Source: Arthrobacter sp. NEB 688
GTDB lineage: Bacteria; Actinomycetota; Actinomycetes; Actinomycetales; Dermatophilaceae
Reading direction: 5' to 3'
Assembly: GCF_013201035.1 (NCBI RefSeq)
Contig: NZ_CP053707.1
Location: 558,001 to 622,000, forward strand
DNA: 64,000 bases
Position numbers and translations under genes: made by a program. Below the pieces are notes generated by a model. It made no database searches, had not been told where the DNA came from, and saw nothing but the letters and a program-made list of their open reading frames with translations. Shown here piece after piece: positions 1 through 8,183 of the stretch. Positions within the stretch are counted from its first letter, which is position 1; every line of letters begins with the position of its first letter.

Positions 1-542
1 GTCGATTTCTGCACGGGGGCGGGGGCCGGCGCTGCGGTGGGGGCGGCTGCGGGGGACGGGGATGCGGCCGGGGCGGGCGCTGCCGCCGGGGCCGCGGCGC
101 CCTTGCGGGGGCGGCGGACGGCCTCGGTCTGCTTGACGCCGTAGCCGACGAGGACGGCGGTGCGCCCGGTCGAGGTCGTGCCCCCGATGAGCCCCTCGCC
201 GATCTCCTCGCCGTCGGACCCGGAGGCCGCGGAGGCCGCGGGAGCCGCCGGCTCCTGCGCCGCGGCGGGCGCCGGCGCGGCGGGAGCGGCCGGGCCACCC
301 ACACCGTCGTCGACGGTGATGATCGCCGTGCCGACCTCGACGGTGTCGCCCTCGGCGACGTGCAGCGCCGACACGGTGCCGGCGAACGGCACCGGCAGCT
401 CGACGAGCGACTTGGCCGTCTCGATCTCGACGACGACGTCGTTGACCTTGACGGTGTCGCCGACGGCGACGTGCCAGGTGACGATGTCGGCCTCGGTCAG
501 ACCCTCGCCCGGGTCGGGGAGCTTGAACTCACGAAGAGCCAT
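1..542 (-). CDS. bkdC: 2-oxoacid dehydrogenase E2 (dihydrolipoamide acyltransferase), 3' truncated by window edge
   Basis: N-terminal part of the acyltransferase core of a 2-oxoacid dehydrogenase complex, which carries acyl groups on a swinging lipoyl arm. Residues about 1-78 form a lipoyl domain; the motif ETAKSLVE places the lipoylated lysine at about K44. An Ala/Pro-rich linker follows, and the sequence near residues 130-150 ([13 protein letters not shown], then RRPRKG) resembles the junction before the E1/E3-binding domain. The catalytic domain lies beyond the window. The ATG sits 15 nt after the E1beta stop with AAAGG upstream, so it is the third gene of the E1alpha-E1beta-E2 operon. Branched-chain rather than pyruvate specificity is inferred from the split-E1 organisation, since actinobacteria usually use AceE for pyruvate. 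Confidence 0.88.
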   Translation of the reverse strand, partial: MALREFKLPDPGEGLTEADIVTWHVAVGDTVKVNDVVVEIETAKSLVELPVPFAGTVSALHVAEGDTVEVGTAIITVDDGVGGPAAPAAPAPAAAQEPAAPAASAASGSDGEEIGEGLIGGTTSTGRTAVLVGYGVKQTEAVRRPRKGAAAPAAAPAPAASPSPAAAPTAAPAPAPVQKS

Positions 543-557
543 CTGCGGCAGCGCCTT

Positions 558-1529
558 TCAGTACGCGAGCGAACGGTCGACGGCGTCGAGGACCCGATCG
601 AGGTCGGGGAGGAACTCCTCCTCCAGACGGCTCGGCGGGTAGGGGACGTTGTAGCCGCCAACACGCAGCACGGGCGCCTCGAGCTCGTAGAACGCGCGCT
701 CGGTGAGCATCGCCGAGATCTCCGCGCCGATGCCGAGGAAGGTCGAGGCCTCGTGGACGACGACGACGCGGCCGGTCTTGCGCGCCGACGCGAGGATGGC
801 CCCCTCGTCGAGCGGCGAGAGCGAGCGCAGGTCGACGACCTCGATCGAGCGCCCCTCCTCCTGCGCCGCCTGCGCGGCCTGGAGGCAGGTCTTGACCATC
901 GGGCCGTAGGCCAGCAGCGTGAGGTCGGTGCCCTCGCGCAGGACGCGGGCCGAGCCGAGCGCGCCGTCGGGGCCGTCGCCGACCTCGCCCTTGTCCCAGT
1001 AGCGCCGCTTGGGCTCGTAGAAGACGACCGGGTCGTCGGACTCGATCGCCTGCTGGATCATCCAGTGCGCGTCGTGCGGGTTGCTGCACGCGACGACCCG
1101 CAGGCCGGCGGTGTGCGCGAAGTAGGTCTCGTTCGACTCGCTGTGGTGCTCGACCGCGCCGATGCCGCCGCCGAAGGGGATGCGGATGACGATCGGCATC
1201 TTCACGAAGCCGAGCGAGCGGGCGTGCAGCTTGGCGACCTGGCTGACGATGTGGTCGAACGCCGGGTAGACGAAGCCGTCGAACTGGATCTCCACCACCG
1301 GGCGGTAGCCGCGCAGGGCCATCCCGATCGCGGTGCCCATGATGCCGGCCTCGGCCAGCGGGGTGTCGATGACGCGGTCCTCGCCGAAGTCCTTCTGGAG
1401 GCCCTCGGTGACGCGGAAGACGCCGCCGAGCTTGCCGATGTCCTCGCCCATGAGGACGACCTTGGGGTCCTTCTCCATGGCGGCCCGCAGGCCCGAGGTG
1501 ATGCCCTTGGCGATCGTCGTGGTGCTCAT
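558..1529 (-). CDS. bkdB: 2-oxoacid dehydrogenase E1 component, beta subunit
   Basis: Beta subunit (323 aa) of the thiamine-diphosphate-dependent heterotetrameric E1 decarboxylase, which with the alpha subunit decarboxylates branched-chain 2-oxoacids and acylates the E2 lipoyl group. The N-terminal block GEDIGKLGG and the stretch RVIDTPLAEAGIMGTAIGMA are typical of transketolase-type beta subunits, followed by the C-terminal transketolase domain (EVVDLRSLSPLD). The ATG at 1529 overlaps the E1alpha stop as ATGA and has GGAGGGGG upstream. An in-frame start 15 codons earlier would lie inside the alpha gene and lacks family support. Length is normal. A pyruvate or acetoin substrate cannot be excluded. 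Confidence 0.92.
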   Translation of the reverse strand: MSTTTIAKGITSGLRAAMEKDPKVVLMGEDIGKLGGVFRVTEGLQKDFGEDRVIDTPLAEAGIMGTAIGMALRGYRPVVEIQFDGFVYPAFDHIVSQVAKLHARSLGFVKMPIVIRIPFGGGIGAVEHHSESNETYFAHTAGLRVVACSNPHDAHWMIQQAIESDDPVVFYEPKRRYWDKGEVGDGPDGALGSARVLREGTDLTLLAYGPMVKTCLQAAQAAQEEGRSIEVVDLRSLSPLDEGAILASARKTGRVVVVHEASTFLGIGAEISAMLTERAFYELEAPVLRVGGYNVPYPPSRLEEEFLPDLDRVLDAVDRSLAY

Positions 1530-2725
1530 CGGGCCCCCTCCTCCTCGAACGACGCGTGGTAGCCGGCGAACCACTCCTTCTCGCGCGCGGTGACCGGGTG
1601 CTCGCTCGCGTAGACGTGGTCGAACATCTCGGACGGCTGCGGGTCGGGCATCGACAGGCAGCGCTCGCGGACCGAGGCGCCGAGCTCGTCGGCCTCGGCG
1701 TCGACGGCGTCGAAGAACTCGGCGTCACCCGTGCCGGTGGTCGTCAGCCAGCGCTTGTAGCGCTCGATCGGGTCGCGGTGCTTCCAGACCTCGACCTCGG
1801 CCGAGACGCGGTACTTCGTCGGGTCGTCGGACGTCGTGTGGGCGCCCATCCGGTAGGTGAAGGCCTCGACGAAGGTCGGGCCCTGGCCGGAGCGGGCGGC
1901 GTCGAGCGCCTGCTTGGTGACCGCCCAGACGGCGAGGACGTCGTTGCCGTCGACGCGGATGCCGGGGAAGCCGAAGCCGCGGGCCCGGTGCCACAGGGGC
2001 GCCCGGGTCTGCTTCTCGTTGGGCTCGGAGATGGCCCACTGGTTGTTCTGGCAGAAGAAGACGACCGGGCTGTTGTTGACGCCGGCGAAGACGAGCGCCT
2101 CCGAGACGTCGCCCTGCGAGGTCGCGCCGTCGCCGAAGTAGGCGATGACGGCGGTGTCGCGGGCCCCGTCGCCGGTGCCGACGTCGCCGTCGCGCTGCAC
2201 GCCCATCGCGTAGCCCGTCGCGTGGAGCGTCTGGGCGCCGATGATGATCGTGTAGAGGTGGAAGTTCTTCTCGTTGGGGTCCCAGCCGCCGTGGTTGACG
2301 CCGCGGAACATCCCGAGGAGGTTGACCGGGTCGACGCCGCGGGTCCAGGCGACACCGTGCTCGCGGTAGGTCGGGAAGGCGTAGTCCTGGCGGCGCATCG
2401 CGCGGCCGGAGCCGACTTGGGCCGCCTCCTGGCCGAGCAGGCTGGCCCACAGGCCGAGCTCGCCCTGGCGCTGGAGCGCGGTGGCCTCGGCGTCGAAGCG
2501 GCGCACGAGGACGAGGTCGCGGTAGAGGCCGCGCAGGGCCTCGTCGGACAGCTCGTCGACGAGCGCGTCGAGCTCGGCGTGGGGGACGCGCTCACCCTCG
2601 GGGCTGAGCAGCTGGACCATCTCGGGACCACCCTCGTGGGCCGGGCGCTCGGGAGCCTCCGCGGTGGTCACGTGGTGGTCGACGCCGAAGGCGGTCTCGA
2701 GGGGGGCGACCTCGTTGTCGCTCAC
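1526..2725 (-). CDS. bkdA: 2-oxoacid dehydrogenase E1 component, alpha subunit
   Basis: Alpha subunit (399 aa) of the split E1 2-oxoacid dehydrogenase. The thiamine diphosphate/Mg motif is GDGATSQGD at residues 198-206, completed by the NN pair at 227-228. RMGAHTTSDDPTKYR matches the conserved phosphorylation-loop region of the family. It starts with GTG, preceded by GAAGGAG at good spacing, and leads the operon with E1beta (4-nt overlap) and E2. The complex would act in the cytosol in valine, leucine and isoleucine catabolism and supply primers for iso/anteiso branched fatty acids; that role is family knowledge. The 145-nt upstream gap is shared with a divergent lipoprotein gene. Confidence 0.92.
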   Translation of the reverse strand: MSDNEVAPLETAFGVDHHVTTAEAPERPAHEGGPEMVQLLSPEGERVPHAELDALVDELSDEALRGLYRDLVLVRRFDAEATALQRQGELGLWASLLGQEAAQVGSGRAMRRQDYAFPTYREHGVAWTRGVDPVNLLGMFRGVNHGGWDPNEKNFHLYTIIIGAQTLHATGYAMGVQRDGDVGTGDGARDTAVIAYFGDGATSQGDVSEALVFAGVNNSPVVFFCQNNQWAISEPNEKQTRAPLWHRARGFGFPGIRVDGNDVLAVWAVTKQALDAARSGQGPTFVEAFTYRMGAHTTSDDPTKYRVSAEVEVWKHRDPIERYKRWLTTTGTGDAEFFDAVDAEADELGASVRERCLSMPDPQPSEMFDHVYASEHPVTAREKEWFAGYHASFEEEGAR

Positions 2726-2870
2726 TGGGCACTCCTTCTCGGGCCCCGGTGTGGGGGGCCGTTCTCGGGGGCGTCGCGACGTCGCTGCGGGGTGTGGCAG
2801 GGGTCACGGCCGGTGTCGGGGCCACCGTACCCGGCGCGCGGCCCATCCCGGGAACGGGCAGAGTGGCCGG

Positions 2871-3269
2871 ATGACCTCCGCCGCCCGGCCGCTGGCCGTC
2901 CTCGTCACCGGGACCGTCCTCGCCCTCACCGGCTGCGGCTCGTCGGATGGCCCCGGGGGCGCCGCACCCCCCGCCTCCGCGCCGCTGACGGAGGCGCCGG
3001 CCGACCCCGGCGCGACCTCCACGCCCGATCCGTCGCAGGGCGCGCGCGGCCGCTTCACCGAGGCGACCGTCGAGGTCGCCTCGACCGGCGGCGGCTGCAC
3101 GTACGTGACCACCGACGCCGGGGAGCGCTGGGCCCTGCGGGGCACCGTCCCCGAGGTCTCCGCAGGTCAGCGCCTCGCCGTCACCGGGGCGCCCGACGAC
3201 ACGGCGTACGACGCCTGCCCCGACGGCCGTCCGTTCCTCGTGACGGCCGTGACGCCCGCCGTACGCTGA
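2871..3269 (+). CDS. Small putative lipoprotein of unknown function
   Basis: A 132-aa protein with a short lipoprotein signal: a hydrophobic core (LAVLVTGTVLALT) ends in the lipobox LTGC, with the lipidated cysteine at residue 22. A Ser/Pro/Ala-rich linker (about 23-58) precedes a compact C-terminal domain with two cysteines (GGGCTYVTT and YDACPDG) that may form a disulfide outside the membrane. I recognise no family; the spacing of short beta-rich segments could fit a small OB-like fold, which is speculation. The ATG is 6 nt downstream of a CAGAGT -10-like hexamer, suggesting leaderless expression. It ends 63 nt before the hydrolase gene. Confidence 0.7.
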   Translation: MTSAARPLAVLVTGTVLALTGCGSSDGPGGAAPPASAPLTEAPADPGATSTPDPSQGARGRFTEATVEVASTGGGCTYVTTDAGERWALRGTVPEVSAGQRLAVTGAPDDTAYDACPDGRPFLVTAVTPAVR

Positions 3270-3332
3270 CCCGTGCGGCCGCCGCCGCGCACCGGGACGA
3301 GGCGGCCGAGGGACGACGACACCCGAGGGACG

Positions 3333-5126
3333 ATGACACTGCAGACGCGCGCACGACCGGGCGGCGCGCGCGGTCGTGCGGTCCCGCTCGTCGCCCGCCT
3401 CGCCGCGACCGGCGCCCGCCTGCAACGGTTCGAGCCCCCGCTCGGCGCCCCCTCGCGGATCACCGAGGCCAGGTTCTCCGGGCCGGGGCTGCTCCTGGGG
3501 GCGGTCTTCTTGGCCGCGTCGCTGGCCCCCTCGCTCCTGCCGCGCCCCTCGGTGGTCCAGGGCGCCATCTCGGGGGTCAGCCTCTTCCTCGGCTACGCGG
3601 CCGGGACCGCCCTGTCCGCCCTGCGCGCCTACCTCGGCATCCCCCGGCTGCGCGGGCGGGTGCACGAGGGCGTCGTCGGCGCGGCCGCCGCGGTGGCGGT
3701 CGCGGCGCTCGTCCTCGCCGCCTGGAAGCAGGTCGGCTGGCAGAACGACATCCGCCTGCTCTACGGGATGCCGCCGATCGGCCCCGACGGCTGGCCCCTC
3801 GTCGCGGCGGTCACGGTGCTGACGGCGGTCGGGCTCCTGCTCGTCACCCGCACGGTGGTCGCGGCCTTCCTCGGCGTGCGGCGCCGCCTCAACCGCCGGA
3901 TGCCCCGCCGCGTCTCAGCGCTGCTCGGCGGGACGCTCGTCGTCGTCGGGCTCTGGGCCGCGTTCACCGGGGTGCTCGTCAACGCCTTCTTCGCCGGCGC
4001 CAACGCGCTGTTCGCCCCGTCCGACCAGGTCGTCTCGGCCGGCTCACGCGCCCCGACGGCGCCGGTGCGCTCGGGCGGCCCCGGGTCGCTCGTCGACTTC
4101 GCCGACCTCGGCGCCGAGGGCCGCGGGTTCGTGTCCGGCGGCCCGACCGTCGACGCCATCAACGCGGTGACCGGCGGCGGGGCCCGCCTGCCGGTGCGCG
4201 TCTACGTCGGGCTGCGCAGCGCCGAGACGGCCGACGAGCGGGCGCAGCTCGTCCTGCGCGAGCTCCAGCGCACCGGGGGCTTCGAGCGCAAGGTGCTCGT
4301 CCTCGCGACGACCACCGGCACCGGCTACCTCGACCGCAACGGCACCGACCCGCTCGAGTACCTCTGGAACGGCGACACGGCCATCGCCGGCGTGCAGTAC
4401 TCGTACCTGCCGAGCTGGATCTCGCTGCTCGCCGACCAGGACTCGGCCCGCGAGACCTCGCAGGCGGTGTTCTCGGCCGTGCACCGCTACTGGTCGACGC
4501 TGCCCGAGGAGAGCCGCCCGCGTCTCTACCTCTACGGCCTCTCGCTCGGCGCCTACGGGGTCGAGAGCATCCTCGGCTCCTTCAACCTCATCAACGAGCC
4601 GATCGACGGGGCGCTGCTCGTCGGCCCGCCGTTCGTCAGCCCCGTGCACGAGCAGCTCGTGGCCGAGCGGGACGCCGGCAGCCCCGCGTCCCTGCCGGTG
4701 TACGGCGGCGGGCGCACCGTGCGCTTCGCGTCGGAGACCCGGGACGTCGACCGCACGCCCGGGCAGTGGGGGCCGACGCGGGTCGTCTACCTCCAGCACG
4801 CCTCCGACCCGGTCGTGTTCTTCAGCACCGACCTCGCCTCCACCCCGCCGGCCTGGCTGCGGGCCGACCAGCGCGGGCCCGACGTCTCACCGCGGATGGG
4901 CTGGTTCCCGCTCGTGACGATGGTGCAGGTGCTCCTCGACCTGCCCGGCGCGGGTAGCGTCCCGATGGGCTACGGCCACCTCTACTCCGCGCCGGCCAAC
5001 CTGCGGGCGTGGGTGGCCATCACCCGCCCGGAGGGCTGGGACGCCGCGAGCCTGGCCCGGCTGTCGGACGTCGTGGCGCAGCGCCCGCACCCCTACGGGC
5101 GCGGCTCGATCTCGTCGACGGGCTGA
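3333..5126 (+). CDS. Membrane-anchored alpha/beta hydrolase (Abhydrolase_9 type)
   Basis: 597-aa protein with about four transmembrane segments in the first 230 residues, then an alpha/beta-hydrolase domain. The nucleophile elbow is G-L-S-L-G-A-Y-G, in LYLYGLSLGAYGVES. The two-part build (polytopic N-terminus plus a C-terminal hydrolase carrying the block DPLEYLWNGDTAIAGVQYSY) matches the actinobacterial Abhydrolase_9_N/Abhydrolase_9 architecture, whose substrate is unknown; an esterase or lipase acting at the membrane is plausible. ATG is chosen over a GTG 20 codons upstream because the extra residues are charged and low-complexity. Its 3' end overlaps the convergent gene at 5093-5518 by 34 nt. 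Confidence 0.82.
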   Translation: MTLQTRARPGGARGRAVPLVARLAATGARLQRFEPPLGAPSRITEARFSGPGLLLGAVFLAASLAPSLLPRPSVVQGAISGVSLFLGYAAGTALSALRAYLGIPRLRGRVHEGVVGAAAAVAVAALVLAAWKQVGWQNDIRLLYGMPPIGPDGWPLVAAVTVLTAVGLLLVTRTVVAAFLGVRRRLNRRMPRRVSALLGGTLVVVGLWAAFTGVLVNAFFAGANALFAPSDQVVSAGSRAPTAPVRSGGPGSLVDFADLGAEGRGFVSGGPTVDAINAVTGGGARLPVRVYVGLRSAETADERAQLVLRELQRTGGFERKVLVLATTTGTGYLDRNGTDPLEYLWNGDTAIAGVQYSYLPSWISLLADQDSARETSQAVFSAVHRYWSTLPEESRPRLYLYGLSLGAYGVESILGSFNLINEPIDGALLVGPPFVSPVHEQLVAERDAGSPASLPVYGGGRTVRFASETRDVDRTPGQWGPTRVVYLQHASDPVVFFSTDLASTPPAWLRADQRGPDVSPRMGWFPLVTMVQVLLDLPGAGSVPMGYGHLYSAPANLRAWVAITRPEGWDAASLARLSDVVAQRPHPYGRGSISSTG

Positions 5127-5518
5127 GCGCGACGGGCGCGCACGGCGCCGACGACGGTGAGCAGCACCGCGACCGCCGCGATGACCAGCCACCCGGTGCG
5201 GTACGGGCGGTCGAGCAGCGTCGGGTTGTCCGGGCGTGCGCCGTAGCGGCCGAGCACCGGGACGGCGACGAGGGTGAGCGGCCCGAGGACGACGAGCAGG
5301 CGGACGAGCGGCGGGCGCATCCACGCCGGGGCGGCGAGGCCGAGCAGTGCCCCGAGACCGACGACGACCGGGGCGAGCACGGCGTCGTGGGCGAGGATGC
5401 CGCCGACGACCCACACGAGGACGTCGACCACCTGCGGCCCGAGGTCGGAGACGAGCAGCAGCCCCCAGGCGAGGGCGGCCAGCCCGACGACGCCCAGCAG
5501 GGCCCGCGCGGCCCTCAT
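5093..5518 (-). CDS. Small four-helix membrane protein
   Basis: 141-aa integral membrane protein with four hydrophobic helices (about residues 5-24, 38-62, 70-90 and 110-128) and a short charged C-terminus. No family recognised. Its ATG overlaps the stop of the molybdopterin oxidoreductase gene (ATGA), so it is probably translationally coupled as the last gene of the four-gene operon starting at 8056. It could be a membrane partner of the redox protein upstream, on context alone. The 3' end runs 34 nt into the convergent hydrolase gene. Confidence 0.65.
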   Translation of the reverse strand: MRAARALLGVVGLAALAWGLLLVSDLGPQVVDVLVWVVGGILAHDAVLAPVVVGLGALLGLAAPAWMRPPLVRLLVVLGPLTLVAVPVLGRYGARPDNPTLLDRPYRTGWLVIAAVAVLLTVVGAVRARRAQPVDEIEPRP

Positions 5519-6690
5519 GCCCGGACCACCTCGACCTCGCCGAGCCACTTGGTCTGCAGCACACCGGGCCTGGCCGAGGTGATGAGCCGACAGGGGTAGC
5601 CGTGGTCGGGGTCCAGCGGCTCGCCGGCCAGCGAGAGCGCGAGCAGCGAGTCGGTGCGCGCGACCCAGGCCGAGGGCAGCGTGCTCTCGCGGTAGGCGCC
5701 GCGCGGCTGGAGCGAGCGGACGAGGACGTCGTCGGACGTCGTGCCGCCGACGAGCGCCACGACGTCGCGGACGGCGACGCCGCCCCACGTGCCGCTGGCG
5801 CTCCAGCCCTCGACGCAGGCGATGGGGAGGACGACCGAGCGCTGGGGCATCGCGAGGAGCTCGTCCCGCGAGAGCTCGACCGTGCCGGTGGGCCCGGTGA
5901 CCTTGAGCCGCCATGCCGGGTCGACCGCGAGGTCGGCCACGAGCGCCCCGACCGCGCTGCGGTTGACCGGTATGCCCTGCGGCCCGTCGCCGGAGCGGAC
6001 CGCGAGCAGCGCGACCCGGCGCAGCCCCGGCAGCTCGACGGCCGAGGTCGCGACGACCGCCACGGCGGAGGCCAGCCACGTCGTGCGCAGCAGCGAGCGG
6101 CGTGACGGCGTGCCGGCACGGGCCGGCCGGGTCTCGGGCGGGGCGCCGAACGCGGCCCGCACCTGGGGCAGCTTGACGGCGACGTGGAGCACGACCGAGC
6201 CGACGGCGACCCATCCGATCGCGTAGTGCGACCGGATGAAGTCGAAGCGCCACGGGTACCACTGCGCGGAGTTGGCCAGCCCGGTCGCGAGCTGGAAGAT
6301 CGCCGACCCGACGAGCAGGAAGACCGAGACGCGCTCGAGCAGGTGCAGGACGAGGCGCTTCGGGGCGAGCGGCGGGCGCTCGAAGAAGCGCGGGAACACC
6401 GACCACAGCTTGACGAGCAGGAGCGGCACGGCGGCCGTCCCGGCGGCCACGTGCAGGCCCTGCGTCACCTGGTAGAGGCGCGTCGGGCCGGTGGGGAGCG
6501 GGAAGGACCCGGGGTGCTGGAGGGCGTGGCTGAACACGCCGGTGAGGAAGCACACGACGAACGCCGGCCCGAGCCAGACACCGATGCGGGCCGCCGTGCG
6601 GGGCCCGCGCAGGGTGTCGTCGAAGTCCTCCGGGCGGGGGATGCGGGCGTCGAGGCGCGCGGCCACGCCGCGGAGCGCCCGCTCGCTCAT
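5515..6690 (-). CDS. Cytochrome b561-like membrane domain fused to sulfite-oxidase-type molybdopterin domain
   Basis: 391-aa fusion. The N-terminal about 190 residues hold four or five hydrophobic helices with well-placed histidines (HALQHPGSF, GLHVAAG, RSHYAIGW, VLHVAVK) that could ligate heme b. After an Arg-rich linker and another helix, the C-terminal 160 residues form a molybdopterin-binding oxidoreductase domain, with the cofactor cysteine probably in PIACVEGWS and the downstream motif DHGYPCRLI. The reaction is unknown; related fusions are membrane-bound oxidoreductases passing electrons between quinone and an extracytoplasmic site. The start overlaps the DUF2064 gene (ATGA). No molybdenum cofactor genes are in the window. 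Confidence 0.82.
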   Translation of the reverse strand: MSERALRGVAARLDARIPRPEDFDDTLRGPRTAARIGVWLGPAFVVCFLTGVFSHALQHPGSFPLPTGPTRLYQVTQGLHVAAGTAAVPLLLVKLWSVFPRFFERPPLAPKRLVLHLLERVSVFLLVGSAIFQLATGLANSAQWYPWRFDFIRSHYAIGWVAVGSVVLHVAVKLPQVRAAFGAPPETRPARAGTPSRRSLLRTTWLASAVAVVATSAVELPGLRRVALLAVRSGDGPQGIPVNRSAVGALVADLAVDPAWRLKVTGPTGTVELSRDELLAMPQRSVVLPIACVEGWSASGTWGGVAVRDVVALVGGTTSDDVLVRSLQPRGAYRESTLPSAWVARTDSLLALSLAGEPLDPDHGYPCRLITSARPGVLQTKWLGEVEVVRA

Positions 6691-7388
6691 CGGGTCGCGC
6701 CCGTGCTGCCGCGCTCGGCGTCCGGGAGGAGCACGAGCGAGCGCCACCGCTCGGCGAAGCGGGTGCCCGGCGCCTCGAGGGCGACGGCCTCGGCGTCCTC
6801 GACCTCGTCGACGTCACGCAGCGCCGGACCCTCGACGGGGGCGTGGCCGGCGTCGGCGAGCGCCGCGGCCGTGAGGCGGCCGGTGTCGGCGCGGCTCATC
6901 GGCACCCCGGCGAGGACCCGGGCCTGGTGCGGGTGGGTGGTCACGAGCACCCACCAGCCGCCGTCGAGCGCGGGGCCCAGCACCGGCCGGTCGTGCTCGT
7001 GGGCGGCGTCCGAGACGGCGCGCAGCTGGTCGGGGTGGGCCTGCGGCGTGTCCATCCCGACCTGGACGACCGGCCCGCCGGCGAGGCGGTGGGCCTGCCG
7101 GTGGCCGTCGACGAGGCGCTCGGCGAAGATGCCACCGCCCTGGGGGACGACGTGCCAGTCGGCGGCCATCCGCCGGATCGACTTCTCGCGCAGGGCCTGC
7201 GAGAGGTCGCCGGCGAGCGCGAGGACGCGACGGCCGCGCGGCCAGACCTGCGCGGCGGCGTCGAGGGTGTCGAGGAGGGCGGCGGCGGCGAGGTCGGCGG
7301 CGGCCTCGTCGCCGACGCGGGCGGCGAGGCGGGTCTTGGCCTGACCGGGCACGGGGGCCTTGGCCATGACGAGGATGCTGCCCCTCAT
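6687..7388 (-). CDS. DUF2064 (TIGR04282-type) glycosyltransferase/nucleotidyltransferase-like protein
   Basis: 233-aa soluble protein with the DUF2064 signature: MAKAPVPGQAKTRL at the N-terminus, the GMDTPQ block in the middle and GPALDGGWWVL further on. The fold is a GT-A/CofC-like Rossmann domain, but the substrate is unknown; relatives are often labelled arsenosugar biosynthesis glycosyltransferases. It overlaps a family 2 glycosyltransferase upstream and the molybdopterin fusion downstream, each by an ATGA junction, which implies one transcript. The recurring GT2-DUF2064-molybdopterin neighbourhood is something I recall from other actinobacteria, not something shown here. Confidence 0.8.
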   Translation of the reverse strand: MRGSILVMAKAPVPGQAKTRLAARVGDEAAADLAAAALLDTLDAAAQVWPRGRRVLALAGDLSQALREKSIRRMAADWHVVPQGGGIFAERLVDGHRQAHRLAGGPVVQVGMDTPQAHPDQLRAVSDAAHEHDRPVLGPALDGGWWVLVTTHPHQARVLAGVPMSRADTGRLTAAALADAGHAPVEGPALRDVDEVEDAEAVALEAPGTRFAERWRSLVLLPDAERGSTGATR

Positions 7389-8056
7389 CGGCCGGCCTCC
7401 GTCGCGAGGACGCGGGCGAAGTCGCGGCCCGCCCGCAGCGTCCCGCGGACCGAGCCGGACACCTTGGAGCGGGTGCCGGCCGCGCGCGGCATGTAGGTGA
7501 TGTCGTGCTCGGTGATCGTCCAGCCGGCCCGCTGCGCGCGGACGAGCAGCTCGACGGGGTAGCCGAAGCGACGGTCCTCGACCCCGAGGTCGAGCAGGTC
7601 CGTGCGGCGGCAGACGCGGGCCGGCGCGATGTCGCGCACGGCGAGGCCGGTGCGCCGGCGCAGCCAGGCGAGGACGACGGCGTTGCCGGTGCGGGCGTGC
7701 CACGGCCAGACGCCGCGCGCTCCGGGGCGACGGCGGCCGACGGCCATCGTGGCGGTGCCGTCGCGGACCTCGGCGAGGAGCGGCACGAGCTCGGCGGGGT
7801 CCATCGAGCCATCGCCGTCGAGGACCGCGACGTACTCGGCGCTCGCCGCCTCGACACCGGCGTGCACCGCGGCGCCGTAGCCGGGCCGGGACTCCTCGAC
7901 GACGGTGGCGCCGAGGCCGCGGGCGACCTCGGCGGTGCCGTCACGCGAGCCGTTGTCGACGACGATGACGGCGAAGCCCTCGGGCACGCGGGCCATCACG
8001 CCCGGGAGGGCGGCCGCCTCGTCACGGCACGGCAGCACGAGGTCGCAGGTGGTCAC
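7385..8056 (-). CDS. Family 2 glycosyltransferase
   Basis: 223-aa GT-A glycosyltransferase. The N-terminal beta strand VTTCDLVLPCRDE leads to VIVVDNGSRDGTAEVA and the metal-binding AVLDGDGSMDP, the classical GT2 order. No transmembrane helix follows the catalytic domain, so it is cytosolic or peripheral. The acceptor is unknown. GTG at 8056 is taken as the start because a TACGCT -10 box lies exactly 7 nt upstream and no Shine-Dalgarno is visible, consistent with a leaderless message; it is the first gene of the operon ending at 5093. The divergent membrane protein gene starts 127 nt away. Confidence 0.85.
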   Translation of the reverse strand: MTTCDLVLPCRDEAAALPGVMARVPEGFAVIVVDNGSRDGTAEVARGLGATVVEESRPGYGAAVHAGVEAASAEYVAVLDGDGSMDPAELVPLLAEVRDGTATMAVGRRRPGARGVWPWHARTGNAVVLAWLRRRTGLAVRDIAPARVCRRTDLLDLGVEDRRFGYPVELLVRAQRAGWTITEHDITYMPRAAGTRSKVSGSVRGTLRAGRDFARVLATEAGR

Positions 8057-8063
8057 GGAGAGG

Positions 8064-8069
8064 AGCGTA
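8064..8069 (-). promoter_or_regulatory. -10 box of the GT2 operon (leaderless type)
   Basis: TACGCT on the minus strand, 7 nt before the GTG start at 8056. The spacing puts transcription initiation at or next to the start codon. Confidence 0.5.
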
Positions 8070-8183
8070 GGTGGTCGCGGGGGTGCGGACGCGCCGAGCG
8101 AGCAGACGGCCGGGTGCGACGTCGGAGGTGGGTGGTGGTCCCACCCGGGCGGGAGGGCCCGTTCCGCAGGGCATGCTGGGGGC

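Noticed and set aside
1556-4957. 1133-aa plus-strand reading frame
   Set aside because: Antisense to bkdA and out of frame with the hydrolase; Arg/Ala/Gly-rich composition typical of GC-rich shadow frames.
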